Shown one piece after another: positions 33,478 through 42,248 of a stretch of DNA of 64,000 bases (position 1 is the first letter of the stretch; each line of letters opens with the position of its first letter). The stretch is from Paenibacillus sacheonensis. GTDB taxonomy: Bacteria; Bacillota; Bacilli; Paenibacillales; Paenibacillaceae. The translations under genes and the position numbers were made by a program. The notes beneath the pieces are model-generated. The model searched no databases, was not told the origin of the DNA, and saw nothing but the letters and a program-made list of their open reading frames with translations. Location: the NCBI RefSeq assembly GCF_009909195.1, contig NZ_JAAAMU010000012.1:149126-213125 (forward strand), in the 5' to 3' direction.

Positions 33478-35625
33478 TCAAATCTTGTCCATCCGACCTG
33501 CGGGCTCTTTGAACGCGCCGGTCCCCCATGTTTTGTTCGGCCGATCTCCCATCCGCAGCGTCAAAATTCCGCCGGCCGCCACGTCCTCATGGTTAATGCG
33601 CGGCTCCGCGAGCGGCTTGCCGTTGATCTCCGCCGATTGAATGTATTTGTTGCGTCCGGATACGTTTTCCGCATGGACGGTGAACGTTCGGCCGCCTCCG
33701 ACCGCGATCTCCGTTCGTTCGAACAACGGACTGCCCAGCTCGTAGCTCGCCTTGCCCGGGCAGATCGGATAGAAGCCCATCGCGCTGAACACGTACCAGG
33801 AAGACATCGCGCCATTGTCCTCGTCGCCGCAGATGCCCGTCGGCGTCGCCTGGTACCACAGCTTCATGATCTCCCGCAGGCGGCGCTGGGTTTTCCAAGG
33901 CGAAGACGTGTAGTTGTACAGGTACGGAATATGGAAGGCCGGCTCGTTGCCCTGGCAATATTGGCCCATGAGTCCGGTCGCATCCGGGAATTGTCCGAGG
34001 AACTGGTACTTCGAGCCGTCGTATTGCTCGGCGAACAGCGCATCCAGCCGTTCCTCGAATCGGTCCGCCCCGCCCATCAGCTCGATCAGCCCTTCGATAT
34101 CGTGCTGGACATGGAAGCTGTAAATCCAGGCATTGCATTCGGAGAAATAATCTCTTCCTCCCAGCCCCCCGCCGAGCTTCGGATCGAACTTCTCTACCCA
34201 TTCGCCGTCGGCCGATTTGGGCGACATAAACCCGGTGGCTTCGTTGTACAGCTTGCGGTAATTCTGCGAGCGCTGCATGAAATACGCGTGATCTTCCTCG
34301 CGGCCCAGCTCCCGTGCCATCTGCGCGACGCACCAGTCGTCATAGGCATGCTCCAGCGTGACGGCGACGGACTGCCGCCGCTCGAAGCCGTCGACTTCCT
34401 TCACCCATTCCTTCTCCCCCGGACGAAGCGCAGGATAGAAGCCTTGCTCCAGGTAGACGCGGTCAAGTTCCGTGAGCGGTCCGTGAACCCATGGAAGCAT
34501 CGTCACTTCCGTCGCATTGACTTTCATCGCCTCGTAGGCTTTGGCGGCATCGAAGTTCCGGTAGCCTTTGTTGTATACGTCGTAAATGAACGCGGCCGTA
34601 TGATTGCCCGTCATGACAGGCAGATCGCCCTGAACGAACGGAAATTGCGGCAGCCAGCCGCACTGCTCGTACATGCGCACGTACGAGTGGATCATGTCCT
34701 GCTTGCGTTCCGAATCCAGCAGCAGCTGCAGCGGATGCAGGCAGCGATACGTATCCCAGATATTATCCGATACGTAGAAATCGCGGCCGCCGCTCTCATG
34801 GACCTGGCCGTCGTAGGCGCTGTAGTAGCGGCCGTCCTCCGTAATGCTGCTCATATTGAGCAGGGAACGATACAGCGAGGTATAGAAAACCGTCTTCTGC
34901 TCCTCGGACCCTCCGGTCACTTCGATGCGGCTGAGCGCGCTCTGCCACGTCTCGCGCGCGGTCTGCTTCGTCTGCTCGAATGAGCGTTCGTCCAGCTCGC
35001 CGCTCAAATTGCATTTCGCTTGTTCATCGTCGATATACGAGATGCCGGCCCTCACCTCAAGCATTCCGCCTTCGGCCGCCACACGGAGCACGCGTCCCGC
35101 ATGCCGCTCCGACTGCCAATCGCCGATTTCGACGACGGGCTCCGAGAACGCGAGATAGGTATAATGAGGGACGCCGTTCAGCGTGCCCGTAATCGTTGCC
35201 GAACGGTTCGAGAGCAGCGTCAGGCTTCCATTCTTGGGAAAACCGATGACCAGCACGGCAGACGGACGGTTCGGATAGCGAAACCGGTAGATCGCGGATT
35301 GATAGGCAGCCGTCATTTCCGCCTCGATGCCTTCGTCTTCCAATAGAACATCATACGCATATGGCGTGGCATGCTCCAGATCGTGGTCGTAGAGCGAGGA
35401 CAGCTTGGACGGATCGGCCAAATCGGCCTTTTGCGTCGGCATGAGGTAGGCGCACCCGGCCGGGAACCCGAATATCCGCTCGGCCAAGTAGCGGTCCATA
35501 ATGCCCGGCGTCGTTATCGGCGCAAGCTTCATCATGCCGTGAGGCAGCGAAACGGTCGGCGAAGTCGAGGTGAGCAGATGGCCGATCGTTCCGATCATTG
35601 GATTTACATAGTCGACAGCTAGCAT
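33478..35625 (-). CDS. GH92 family alpha-mannosidase
   Basis: Calcium-dependent exo-alpha-mannosidase family, 715 residues. Family marks: start DYVNPMIGT, substrate-site stretches CGWLPQFPFVQGDLPVMTGN and GNEPAFHIPYLYNY, and the catalytic-region GICGDEDNGAMSSW followed by FYPICPGKASYELGSP. No signal peptide is seen, so it probably acts in the cytosol on imported manno-oligosaccharides, unlike many exported homologues. GGAGGGG is 5 nt before ATG 35625. It lies between the YesN-type gene and an SGNH hydrolase on the same strand, which suggests a glycan-use cluster. Confidence 0.92.
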   Translation of the reverse strand: MLAVDYVNPMIGTIGHLLTSTSPTVSLPHGMMKLAPITTPGIMDRYLAERIFGFPAGCAYLMPTQKADLADPSKLSSLYDHDLEHATPYAYDVLLEDEGIEAEMTAAYQSAIYRFRYPNRPSAVLVIGFPKNGSLTLLSNRSATITGTLNGVPHYTYLAFSEPVVEIGDWQSERHAGRVLRVAAEGGMLEVRAGISYIDDEQAKCNLSGELDERSFEQTKQTARETWQSALSRIEVTGGSEEQKTVFYTSLYRSLLNMSSITEDGRYYSAYDGQVHESGGRDFYVSDNIWDTYRCLHPLQLLLDSERKQDMIHSYVRMYEQCGWLPQFPFVQGDLPVMTGNHTAAFIYDVYNKGYRNFDAAKAYEAMKVNATEVTMLPWVHGPLTELDRVYLEQGFYPALRPGEKEWVKEVDGFERRQSVAVTLEHAYDDWCVAQMARELGREEDHAYFMQRSQNYRKLYNEATGFMSPKSADGEWVEKFDPKLGGGLGGRDYFSECNAWIYSFHVQHDIEGLIELMGGADRFEERLDALFAEQYDGSKYQFLGQFPDATGLMGQYCQGNEPAFHIPYLYNYTSSPWKTQRRLREIMKLWYQATPTGICGDEDNGAMSSWYVFSAMGFYPICPGKASYELGSPLFERTEIAVGGGRTFTVHAENVSGRNKYIQSAEINGKPLAEPRINHEDVAAGGILTLRMGDRPNKTWGTGAFKEPAGRMDKI

Positions 35626-35739
35626 GGAATCCCCTCCGTATCTTCAGTCTTATCTATTGTAGCAAGGCAGCTTGGCCAGCTAAATAAGGCAAACCTCCAA
35701 AAAGTACGGGTATTCCTATGCTTATGGCCGACTTCCCCG

Positions 35740-37395
35740 TTACGGTGCCACGGCCTTGACGACCGCTTCTCCGAGCACCTGGTCGAATCGGCCCCAGTCG
35801 GGATCCACATTGCCGTAGGGATGATTGACCATATTGCCCTTCAGCTCGGTCACGTAATAGACGCCGAACTCGTGCAGCCGCTGAAAATACGCAAACCCGC
35901 CCACGAACGCGCATTCGAACTCCGCGGCGAGCCTGCGGTACAATTCATGCGCGTCTTCAACCTGGCGCATGGAGCCGCAGAAGAGCGGGTTCATGCCGTT
36001 GTTCGTTACGATCAGGCATGGGATGCCGTCCTGTCGAAGGCGTTCGAGAATGCTGCGTATGGCCGGCTCCGCCCCTGCGCCAAGCCCGGAATCGTTCAGC
36101 ATGTATTCCAGAATGACGAGATCGGGGTTCACGCTCTTCACTTCATGCTCGTACCGCAGCAAGCCGCGGGCGGAGTTTTCTCCTCCGATCGCAACGTTGG
36201 AAGAGTAGATCATAGAAGCAGGGCAGCCATGGCGCAGCGCGCGAATCAGCTGGTATGGCCAACGACCCGAACGCGTCGTGCTTTCCCCGTAGAAGGCGAT
36301 ACGCACCGGATTGCCTTCAAGCAGCTTGCGCCTGAACGGCTCGAGCGCCTCGCGGTTCAGTACGGGAATCGCGGCGAGCGCCTCTTCCTTCGGATGCGGG
36401 AAATTCATAACGGAGTGCGGGTCGGCGCTTATCCGGTAACTGGCCCCCTCCTTCAGCGACTCTGGCGGCACCGTACGGAAATCAAGCGACAATCCCCAAT
36501 CCACCGTATGCCCGTATGCGCTCAGCGTGACCAGCGGCACCGGCTTATCCAGCGAAGCCGTTATCGGAGTCGTCCAGCGCAGCGATTCCTCGTCCAAGCT
36601 GCGCTCCCGGCCGTAATCGGTACCGGACGACGCCATGAGCAGCATCACGGAACGATCGTCCGGCGAATAGGCGATTACCTCTACCTCGTATGTGCGGGGC
36701 GTCGCGTCCAAGTAACGGCCCGACAGCGCCGGAAGCGGCGCCGCATCCTGGCCTTCGGACAATTCCTTCGGCGCGATGCCCGCTCCCCCGTCATAGAGCG
36801 ATTGCTCGCCCCAGCCCGTAAATACATTGGCCAGCACGACGCCGCCTTGAACGGCCGGCGGATCCGGCAGCAGCAGCTCGCGGGACTCCGGCGCCTCCGT
36901 CAGCCCCTCGACGACGACGATTCTCCCATCCTCCCGCAGCACGATGGAATCATAGCGGCAGAGCCATACGTCATAATCCAGCAGCAGCATCTGCCCGTCC
37001 GCGATGCGTCCCCGGGGATGCCGCTTAATCGTTCCCCAGTAATAATCAAAGCTGTAATCTTCTTCCGGGCGGTAGAGGACGGACCGGCTTTCGTCATAGA
37101 CGCGAAACGTATCCGGCACCATCCGCTGATACGGCATGCCGCCGCTGCCGCGAATATCCTCTCCATTCCAGAAGCAGGGCGACTGCCCCGATTCGCCGGT
37201 CATGGCGTAGCGCTGATTGCGGTACGCTCTGCTGCCGCCGGGGCGAACCGGCAGCGAAGTTTCCTCTGCGATCGTGAAGCTTCTTCCATCCGCCAATCGA
37301 ATCGTTCCGGGCACAACCTTTACTTGCCATGGCAATTGCCGATCGCATACGACGCGGCATGTACCTCTCTCTACAACCTGATCGGTATCTGGCAT
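35740..37395 (-). CDS. SGNH/GDSL-type hydrolase with N-terminal accessory region
   Basis: A 551-residue cytosolic protein. The first ~340 residues are beta-rich and unlike anything I can name. The C-terminal ~190 residues form an SGNH hydrolase: block I FYGESTTRSG with Ser372, a block II-like GGENSARGL, block III EYMLNDSG with the Asn, and a late Asp-His region (NHPYGNVDPDWGRFD) of slightly unusual order. Such domains are carbohydrate O-acetyl-esterases or lipases; next to GH92 an esterase acting on sugar chains is plausible. A GGGAGG region precedes ATG 37395. No signal peptide. Confidence 0.75.
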   Translation of the reverse strand: MPDTDQVVERGTCRVVCDRQLPWQVKVVPGTIRLADGRSFTIAEETSLPVRPGGSRAYRNQRYAMTGESGQSPCFWNGEDIRGSGGMPYQRMVPDTFRVYDESRSVLYRPEEDYSFDYYWGTIKRHPRGRIADGQMLLLDYDVWLCRYDSIVLREDGRIVVVEGLTEAPESRELLLPDPPAVQGGVVLANVFTGWGEQSLYDGGAGIAPKELSEGQDAAPLPALSGRYLDATPRTYEVEVIAYSPDDRSVMLLMASSGTDYGRERSLDEESLRWTTPITASLDKPVPLVTLSAYGHTVDWGLSLDFRTVPPESLKEGASYRISADPHSVMNFPHPKEEALAAIPVLNREALEPFRRKLLEGNPVRIAFYGESTTRSGRWPYQLIRALRHGCPASMIYSSNVAIGGENSARGLLRYEHEVKSVNPDLVILEYMLNDSGLGAGAEPAIRSILERLRQDGIPCLIVTNNGMNPLFCGSMRQVEDAHELYRRLAAEFECAFVGGFAYFQRLHEFGVYYVTELKGNMVNHPYGNVDPDWGRFDQVLGEAVVKAVAP

Positions 37396-37495
37396 GATCC
37401 TAAATTCCTCCCCTTTGCATGACGAAGTCTATACACCATTTCTTGATCGGTGCGTTACATCCTTCCGTTGGTGGAGAAGATACCGGGATTTAAGC

Positions 37496-37630
37496 CTTAA
37501 CTAGGCTTAACCCTTAACAAGCCTAATTCTTAACAACAATCAAGCCTAAGTCTTAACACCACCTAAGTCATGACACCACCTAAATCTTAACGACGCTCAA
37601 GCCTTAACTTCACCTTAGATTTCACTTAAC
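37496..37630. repeat. Array of CTTAAC hexamers upstream of arsR
   Basis: CTTAAC occurs at 37496, 37506, 37513, 37529, 37552, 37586, 37603 and 37625, with a CATGAC variant at 37569. The central copies (37552, 37569, 37586, 37603) are 17 nt apart, most within CCTAA-TCTTAAC context. It lies directly upstream of the arsR operator. Confidence 0.7.
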
Positions 37631-37638
37631 CCGCAAAT

Positions 37639-37674
37639 TTAAGTATTTACTTAATTAAGTAATTAGTTTATTAT
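37639..37674 (+). promoter_or_regulatory. arsR promoter with nested palindromic operator
   Basis: TTAAGTA-TT-TACTTAA (37639-37654) and TACTTAATTAAGTA (37648-37661) are perfect inverted repeats sharing one half-site. They overlap a -35-like TTTACT (37646-37651), 17 nt, TATTAT (37669-37674). The predicted start point falls on the arsR ATG at 37681. Confidence 0.6.
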
Positions 37675-37680
37675 AAATCC

Positions 37681-38046
37681 ATGGATACTTTCACAGCGAT
37701 CGCTGACCCCAACAGACGCCATATTATTGAATTGCTTGCCGAGAACGGCCAGCTTTCCGCGTCGGACATCTCCGGCAGCTTCACGATCAGCCCGCAGGCG
37801 ATCTCGCAGCATCTGAAGGTGCTTCGCGAGGCGAACGTAGTCACCGTGGAGAAGAAGGCGCAGCAGCGGATCTACCGCCTCAATGAGGAGTCGATCGCCG
37901 AGGTGGAGGCGTGGGCCCATCGTTACAGACAGCTGTGGAGCAAGCGATTCGAGAAGCTCGACGGCCTATTGCAAGCGCGGATGGTGCAGAACCGGCCGCA
38001 TAAGAAGCCAAAGAAAGGGATGGATAACGATGACGGTATTGAATGA
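37681..38046 (+). CDS. ArsR family transcriptional regulator
   Basis: A 121-residue winged-helix repressor. It starts MDTFTAIADPNRRHIIELL and has the DNA-recognition segment ISPQAISQHLKVLREANVV, as in ArsR-type regulators that precede AHSA1 genes. No cysteine metal site is seen, so it is not an arsenic sensor of the classic kind. There is no Shine-Dalgarno sequence before ATG 37681, and the -10 box ends 6 nt before it, so the mRNA is probably leaderless. Its end overlaps the AHSA1 gene by 17 nt. Autoregulation through the nested palindromes is inferred. Confidence 0.9.
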   Translation: MDTFTAIADPNRRHIIELLAENGQLSASDISGSFTISPQAISQHLKVLREANVVTVEKKAQQRIYRLNEESIAEVEAWAHRYRQLWSKRFEKLDGLLQARMVQNRPHKKPKKGMDNDDGIE

Positions 38047-38530
38047 GACGAAGTTAACGGCAGAGCCGGGCAAACAAGCGATTCTGATCGAGAGAGAATT
38101 CGATGCGCCGCGCGAGCATGTATTCGAGGCTTTCACGGATGCGGATTTGTTCGTGCAATGGATGGGACCGAGCGCGCTGACCATGGAGCTGGAGAAGTTC
38201 GATGCACGGGACGGCGGGGCGTGGAAATACGTCTCCAAAGATCCGAACGGCGGCGGGGCTTATGCGTTCTGCGGCGTATTTCACGAAGTGACGGCGCCGG
38301 AGCGGATCGTCCAAACCTTCGAGTTCCTCGGACTTCCGGAGCGCGGGCATGTGACGCTGGAGACGGCGGTATTCGAGGAGCTGCCCGGCGAACGGACGAT
38401 CGTGAAGATGGAGTCCGTGTTCCGTTCGGTTGCGGACCGCGACGGCATGCTGCAATCCGGCATGGAAGGCGGCATGAACGATTCGTTCAACCGGCTGACG
38501 GAGCTGTTGAAGACGCTTCGCAAGCGCTAG
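38030..38530 (+). CDS. AHSA1/SRPBCC (START-like) domain protein
   Basis: A ~166-residue cytosolic protein of the activator of Hsp90 ATPase 1-like family. It contains IEREFDAPREHVFEAFTDAD near residue 20, VQWMGPSA, GGAWKYVSKDPNG and a final GGMNDSFNRLTELL helix, all family-typical for small hydrophobic-ligand binding domains. ArsR-AHSA1 pairs are common in Firmicutes and actinobacteria; the ligand is unknown. The ATG lies inside the last codons of arsR in another frame, and AAAGGG precedes it, so translation is coupled. Confidence 0.88.
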   Translation: MTVLNETKLTAEPGKQAILIEREFDAPREHVFEAFTDADLFVQWMGPSALTMELEKFDARDGGAWKYVSKDPNGGGAYAFCGVFHEVTAPERIVQTFEFLGLPERGHVTLETAVFEELPGERTIVKMESVFRSVADRDGMLQSGMEGGMNDSFNRLTELLKTLRKR

Positions 38531-38542
38531 CGCCATCTGAAT

Positions 38543-38583
38543 GAAGGGCCGGTTGAACCCGCATGCGGGTCAATCGGCCCTTC
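38543..38583 (+). terminator. Terminator-like hairpin after the AHSA1 gene
   Basis: GAAGGGCCGGTTGAACCCGC folds back on GGGTCAATCGGCCCTTC, a long near-perfect stem; the T-run is poor. Confidence 0.65.
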
Positions 38584-38707
38584 GACGTTCATAGGCTGCC
38601 CGGCGGAAGCTGCGCACTGGCTGAACTCCCCGGCAATTCACGTATGCCCAGCGATACAAGCGGGCCGCAGCTCATGACCCGAATCATCATCTTGGCCGCA
38701 AGCTTGA

Positions 38708-38799
38708 GCCGATTCGGACACGCAAGCTTCAACCGAATCGGCGCCGCAAAGCAAAGCGCCTTGGGCATCCGCCGCCGCGGCATTGCTCAAGGCGCTTTG
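38708..38799. repeat. Inverted repeats between AHSA1 and kdgA
   Basis: GCCGATTCGG (38708-38717) and CCGAATCGGC (~38733-38742) form one stem. GCAAAGCGCCTTG (38751-38763) and CAAGGCGCTTTG (38788-38799) form a second, which probably serves as terminator of the kdu operon coming from the right. Confidence 0.55.
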
Positions 38800-38872
38800 T
38801 TTATCTTGTTCATCATGACGATACTTTCGTCCATGGGATGCAGCTAAGCTCGATCGGCCGTGCTTCCGGAAC

Positions 38873-39535
38873 TTACTTCTTCGCCTCGCGGTATGCCGCG
38901 ACGTAGGCGCTGGCTTTGGCCGTTATAAGGTCGTAGTTGCCGCTGGCGACGGCTTCCTTGGTCAGATCGGAGCCGATGCCGACGGCGAATGCGCCTGCGG
39001 CGATCCATTCCTTGAGATTGTCTAGTCCCACGCCGCCGGTCGGCATGATATTGGCTTGCGGCAGCGGGCCTCTTAGGGTCGGAATAATGGACGGCGAATA
39101 GAGATTGCCGGGGAACAGCTTGACGACTTCGACGCCGAGTTCCAGCGCGGCGGTGACCTCCTTCACGGTCATGGCGCCTGGAAGAATCGGGACGCGATAA
39201 CGATTGCACAACCGGACCGTGGCCTCGTCGAGGCTCGGAGAAACGACGAACTCGGCGCCCGCCAGCATGACCGCCCTCGCCGTCTCGGAATCAAGCACCG
39301 TTCCCGCGCCGATGATGGCATAGTCCACCCGGCTGACGTCCGTGCTTTGATAGCTTCGGGCAAGCGCGCTGATCGCTTCGCACGCGAACGGCACCGTCAT
39401 CGTAATTTCAATGACGCGAATGCCTCCCGCTATCGCCTTATCGGCCATCCGAATGACTTCTTCCGGGGAATTCCCCCTCAATACGGCAACCACCCCGGCC
39501 TCGTGAATGGCTTGCAGCAGCTTTAGTTTTTTCAA
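38873..39535 (-). CDS. kdgA: KDPG/KHG aldolase
   Basis: Class I aldolase that splits 2-keto-3-deoxy-6-phosphogluconate to pyruvate and glyceraldehyde 3-phosphate. The 220-residue product has the active Glu in GGIRVIEITMTVP, GAGTVLD, and the Schiff-base lysine in VEVVKLFPG, followed by MPTGGVGLDNL for phosphate binding. TTG 39535 is the start with GGAGG 7 nt upstream. It is the last gene of the kduI-deoR-kduD-kdgA operon, which funnels unsaturated uronates from pectin or similar polymers into central metabolism. No KDG kinase gene is in the cluster. Confidence 0.93.
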   Translation of the reverse strand: MKKLKLLQAIHEAGVVAVLRGNSPEEVIRMADKAIAGGIRVIEITMTVPFACEAISALARSYQSTDVSRVDYAIIGAGTVLDSETARAVMLAGAEFVVSPSLDEATVRLCNRYRVPILPGAMTVKEVTAALELGVEVVKLFPGNLYSPSIIPTLRGPLPQANIMPTGGVGLDNLKEWIAAGAFAVGIGSDLTKEAVASGNYDLITAKASAYVAAYREAKK

Positions 39536-39569
39536 CTCGCTTCCTCCTTCTGATTGTTCGTATTCAAGA

Positions 39570-40319
39570 TTAGCGGGCCATCCAGCCGCCGTCTACGAAG
39601 AGCACATGTCCATTCATGTAGTCGGAAGCAGACGAAGCAAGAAACACGGCCGGTCCCTTCAAGTCTTCGGGCGTTCCCCAGCGGGCGGCCGGGATACGTT
39701 CCAGGATCGCCTGGCTTCTCTTCGCGTCCGCCAGCAGCGGCGCGGTATTGCGGGTATCGATATAACCGGGCGCGATCGCATTCACCTGAATGCCCTTGCC
39801 GGCCCATTCGTTCGCCAGCGCTTTCGTGACGCCCGTCACCGCATGCTTGCTGGCCGTGTACCCGGGAACGTTGATGCCGCCCTGAAAGCTGAGCAGCGAG
39901 GCAATGTTGATGATTTTGCCGCTGCCTCTCTCGATCATATGATTGCCTGCCAGCTGGCACAAGAAGAAGACCGAATGAAGATTAATGTCGATGACGTCGT
40001 ACCAATCTTCCCGCGCGTGCCGGGCAGCCGGCGTCCGGCGAATGGTTCCCGCGTTGTTCACGAGAATATCGATGCCTCCGAAATACCCCAGCGCTTCTTC
40101 GAAGACGCCCTCCAGCCCGTCCGCATCGCTTAAATCGGCCGAGATCTGCTCGATGGCGCCTCCGAACCCGCGTACGAGGCGGACAGTATCGTCGCTGTTC
40201 GATGCCGAGACCGCCACGATGGACGCGCCCGCTTCGGCCAGTCCGACCGCGATCGCTTGCCCGATCCCGCCGGAGGTACCGGTTACGAGCGCCGTCTTGC
40301 CGTTCAAATCAAAGCTCAT
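39570..40319 (-). CDS. kduD: 2-dehydro-3-deoxy-gluconate dehydrogenase (KduD-type SDR)
   Basis: Short-chain dehydrogenase of 249 residues with the NAD site TGTSGGIGQAI near residue 12, NNAGTIRR and a catalytic YTASK motif. The sequence LNLHSVFFLCQLAGN-like context and the closing HVLFVDGGWMAR match KduD, which reduces 2,5-diketo-3-deoxygluconate in pectin breakdown. ATG 40319 has GGGAGGGG upstream and overlaps the deoR stop by four bases. Operon position between kduI/deoR and kdgA strongly supports the assignment. Confidence 0.9.
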   Translation of the reverse strand: MSFDLNGKTALVTGTSGGIGQAIAVGLAEAGASIVAVSASNSDDTVRLVRGFGGAIEQISADLSDADGLEGVFEEALGYFGGIDILVNNAGTIRRTPAARHAREDWYDVIDINLHSVFFLCQLAGNHMIERGSGKIINIASLLSFQGGINVPGYTASKHAVTGVTKALANEWAGKGIQVNAIAPGYIDTRNTAPLLADAKRSQAILERIPAARWGTPEDLKGPAVFLASSASDYMNGHVLFVDGGWMAR

Positions 40320-41089
40320 GACTGCCCCTCCCTTCCGTGTATGAGTATGTGCGTTCCCTCTTGCCGGAATAGCTCGGCCGTCTCGGCCTCGATGCCCGAG
40401 TCCGTAATGATTGCTTCCACTTCGCTTAATTTGGCGAAGGTAAACAACGCCGCCTGGCCGAATTTGTAATGATCCGCCACCACGTACGAGGCCTTTGCCG
40501 TTTCCAGCCATGCCCGCTTCAGCTGCACGGATTCGCCGGCATAGATCGTAAAGCCGTAAGTCGGATGAACGCCCGTCGCGGACAAGAACGCTTTGGATAT
40601 GTTCAGCTTGCGGATGTAAGCCTCCGCTTCGGAACCGATCAGCATGTTCCGGTATTGATAGCCGCCGGGTACGACGAGGCGGATCTGCTCCTTGCGCGCA
40701 AGCTCCGCGAGGATGAACAAATCGTTCGTCACGACCGTCATCGGCTGATCGGGCAGCCGCCTTGCCATCTCCAGCGTCGTCCGGCCGCCGTCCAGCGCGA
40801 TCACGTCATGCGGCCCGATCAGCGCGATGGCCGCCGCCGCCGTCTCCGATCGTTCCGCTTCGTTCGGGACGGCCGCCGGCTTCGGAGACAGAATGCCGAG
40901 CTGATTCTCCTGCGCAAGGACCGCGCCGCCGTGGATGCGCGCCAGCAGTCCCTTCTCCTCCAGCTTCGCGAGGTCTTCCCGGATCGTCTTCCCCGTCACC
41001 CGCAGCTGTTCCGTAAGCTTCGCGACCGTCACTTCCCGTTCGGCCAGCAGCAGCTCCATGATTTTCTCGTATCTTCGCAGTGGATTCAT
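40316..41089 (-). CDS. DeoR family repressor of the kdu operon
   Basis: A ~257-residue regulator. The N-terminal helix-turn-helix (NPLRRYEKIMELLLAEREVT...TGKTIREDLAKLEEKG) leads to the family IHGGAVL, and the sugar-phosphate-binding domain carries ALDGGRTTLEMARRL and FLSATGVHPTYGFT. It is encoded within the kduI-kduD-kdgA operon, so autoregulated repression relieved by a uronate intermediate is likely. The three AGGTT repeats at the operon promoter are its probable operators. Start is ATG 41089 or 41095; neither has a strong ribosome site. Confidence 0.88.
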   Translation of the reverse strand: MNPLRRYEKIMELLLAEREVTVAKLTEQLRVTGKTIREDLAKLEEKGLLARIHGGAVLAQENQLGILSPKPAAVPNEAERSETAAAAIALIGPHDVIALDGGRTTLEMARRLPDQPMTVVTNDLFILAELARKEQIRLVVPGGYQYRNMLIGSEAEAYIRKLNISKAFLSATGVHPTYGFTIYAGESVQLKRAWLETAKASYVVADHYKFGQAALFTFAKLSEVEAIITDSGIEAETAELFRQEGTHILIHGREGQS

Positions 41090-41144
41090 TCGCATTCATT
41101 CGCTTTCTTGCGTTATTTGCATGCATGGCGTTTCATGGCCGGCG

Positions 41145-41978
41145 TTATTTCAAATCCGTCATTTTGACGGCATCCATATCTTCGAAGATTTGATTCTCGC
41201 CGGCCATGCCCCATATGAAGGTGTAGCTGCTCGTTCCGACGCCGCTGTGAATCGACCAGCTTGGCGAGATGACCGCTTGTTCGTTGCGGACGACCACATG
41301 GCGCGTCTCGTCGGGTTCGCCCATGAGGTGGAAGACGACTCCATCCTCCGGCATGTCGAAATAGAAGTATACCTCCGAGCGGCGCTTATGCGTATGGCAG
41401 GGCATCGTGTTCCACATGCTGCCGGATTTCAGCAGCGTCATGCCCATGACGAGCTGGCAGCTCTGAATGCCGCCGGTGTGGATGTAGCGGTAAATCGTGC
41501 GCTCGTTGGAATTCGTTTGGCTGCCCAGGTGGTTCGGGGACGCCTCGCTGATCGCGGCCTTTACGGTCGGGTACGTCTGGTGCGCAGGCGTGGAATTCAA
41601 GTAGTATTGAGCCGGTTGGCCCGCGTCTTCGCTTGCGAAGGCAACGTCTTTCGCGCCGCGTCCGACATACAGGCAATCCTTGTTCGCCATGACGAACGTC
41701 TCGCCATCGACGGTCACCGTACCCGTGCCGCCGACGTTGATGATGCCGATCTCGCGGCGCTCCAGGAACGTGGCCGCTCCGATCGCTGCCGCATCGGCTT
41801 CCAGTTTCACCGCTTCGTTTACCGGTACGACGCCCCCGATAATGAAACGGTCGACATGCGAATAGCTGAGCACGAGCCGGTCGGGAACGAACAGCTGCTC
41901 GATCAGAAACTCCTCGCGCAGGCGGCTCGTGTCGAATGCTTTGACTTCGTTAGGATGGGAAGCATAGCGGATATCCAT
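41145..41978 (-). CDS. kduI: 5-keto-4-deoxyuronate isomerase
   Basis: Cupin-fold isomerase converting 5-keto-4-deoxyuronate to 2,5-diketo-3-deoxygluconate. The 277-residue product has the family start DIRYASHPNEVKAFDT, GGVVPVNEAVKLE, the zinc-site stretch MPCHTHKRRSEVYFYFD and the end SIHSGVGTSSYTFIWGMAGEN. Length is canonical. First gene of the operon; GGGAGG lies 7 nt before ATG 41978. Expression is probably controlled by the DeoR protein encoded next in line. Confidence 0.96.
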   Translation of the reverse strand: MDIRYASHPNEVKAFDTSRLREEFLIEQLFVPDRLVLSYSHVDRFIIGGVVPVNEAVKLEADAAAIGAATFLERREIGIINVGGTGTVTVDGETFVMANKDCLYVGRGAKDVAFASEDAGQPAQYYLNSTPAHQTYPTVKAAISEASPNHLGSQTNSNERTIYRYIHTGGIQSCQLVMGMTLLKSGSMWNTMPCHTHKRRSEVYFYFDMPEDGVVFHLMGEPDETRHVVVRNEQAVISPSWSIHSGVGTSSYTFIWGMAGENQIFEDMDAVKMTDLK

Positions 41979-41991
41979 GATAAATCCTCCC

Positions 41992-42059
41992 TTTAGGTTT
42001 ATATTAGTTTATATATGAATGAATAGGTTCATTTTAAGATGTTTAGGTTTATTATGCAA
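41992..42059 (-). promoter_or_regulatory. kdu operon promoter with three phased operator repeats
   Basis: Minus strand TTGCAT (42054-42059), 17 nt, TAAAAT (42031-42036). TTTAGGTTTAT-type motifs (plus-strand reading) at 41992-42002, 42022-42032 and 42042-42052 are spaced 30 and 20 bp; one fills the spacer, one overlaps the -10 box, one lies near the ribosome site. Confidence 0.6.
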
Positions 42060-42110
42060 GCTGGAATTGTTGCTCCGTCCACGCGAATGAGAACTAGACG
42101 TTAACACCAT

Positions 42111-42140
42111 AAAAAAAACGAAGTGACTATCGTCACCTCG
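42111..42140 (-). terminator. Terminator of the 42-45 kb membrane operon
   Basis: Minus strand CGAGGTGAC-GATA-GTCACTTCG with one G-U pair, followed by eight T. Confidence 0.88.
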
Positions 42141-42248
42141 CTCTGATTTCTATTGTTGCGGTTGCATCGGAGTCTCCTATGCGATTCCTCTTCGTTTCCC
42201 TTTATGGCAGCCAGTATGATGCTTCGATTATTGTTCGAGTGGACCTAT

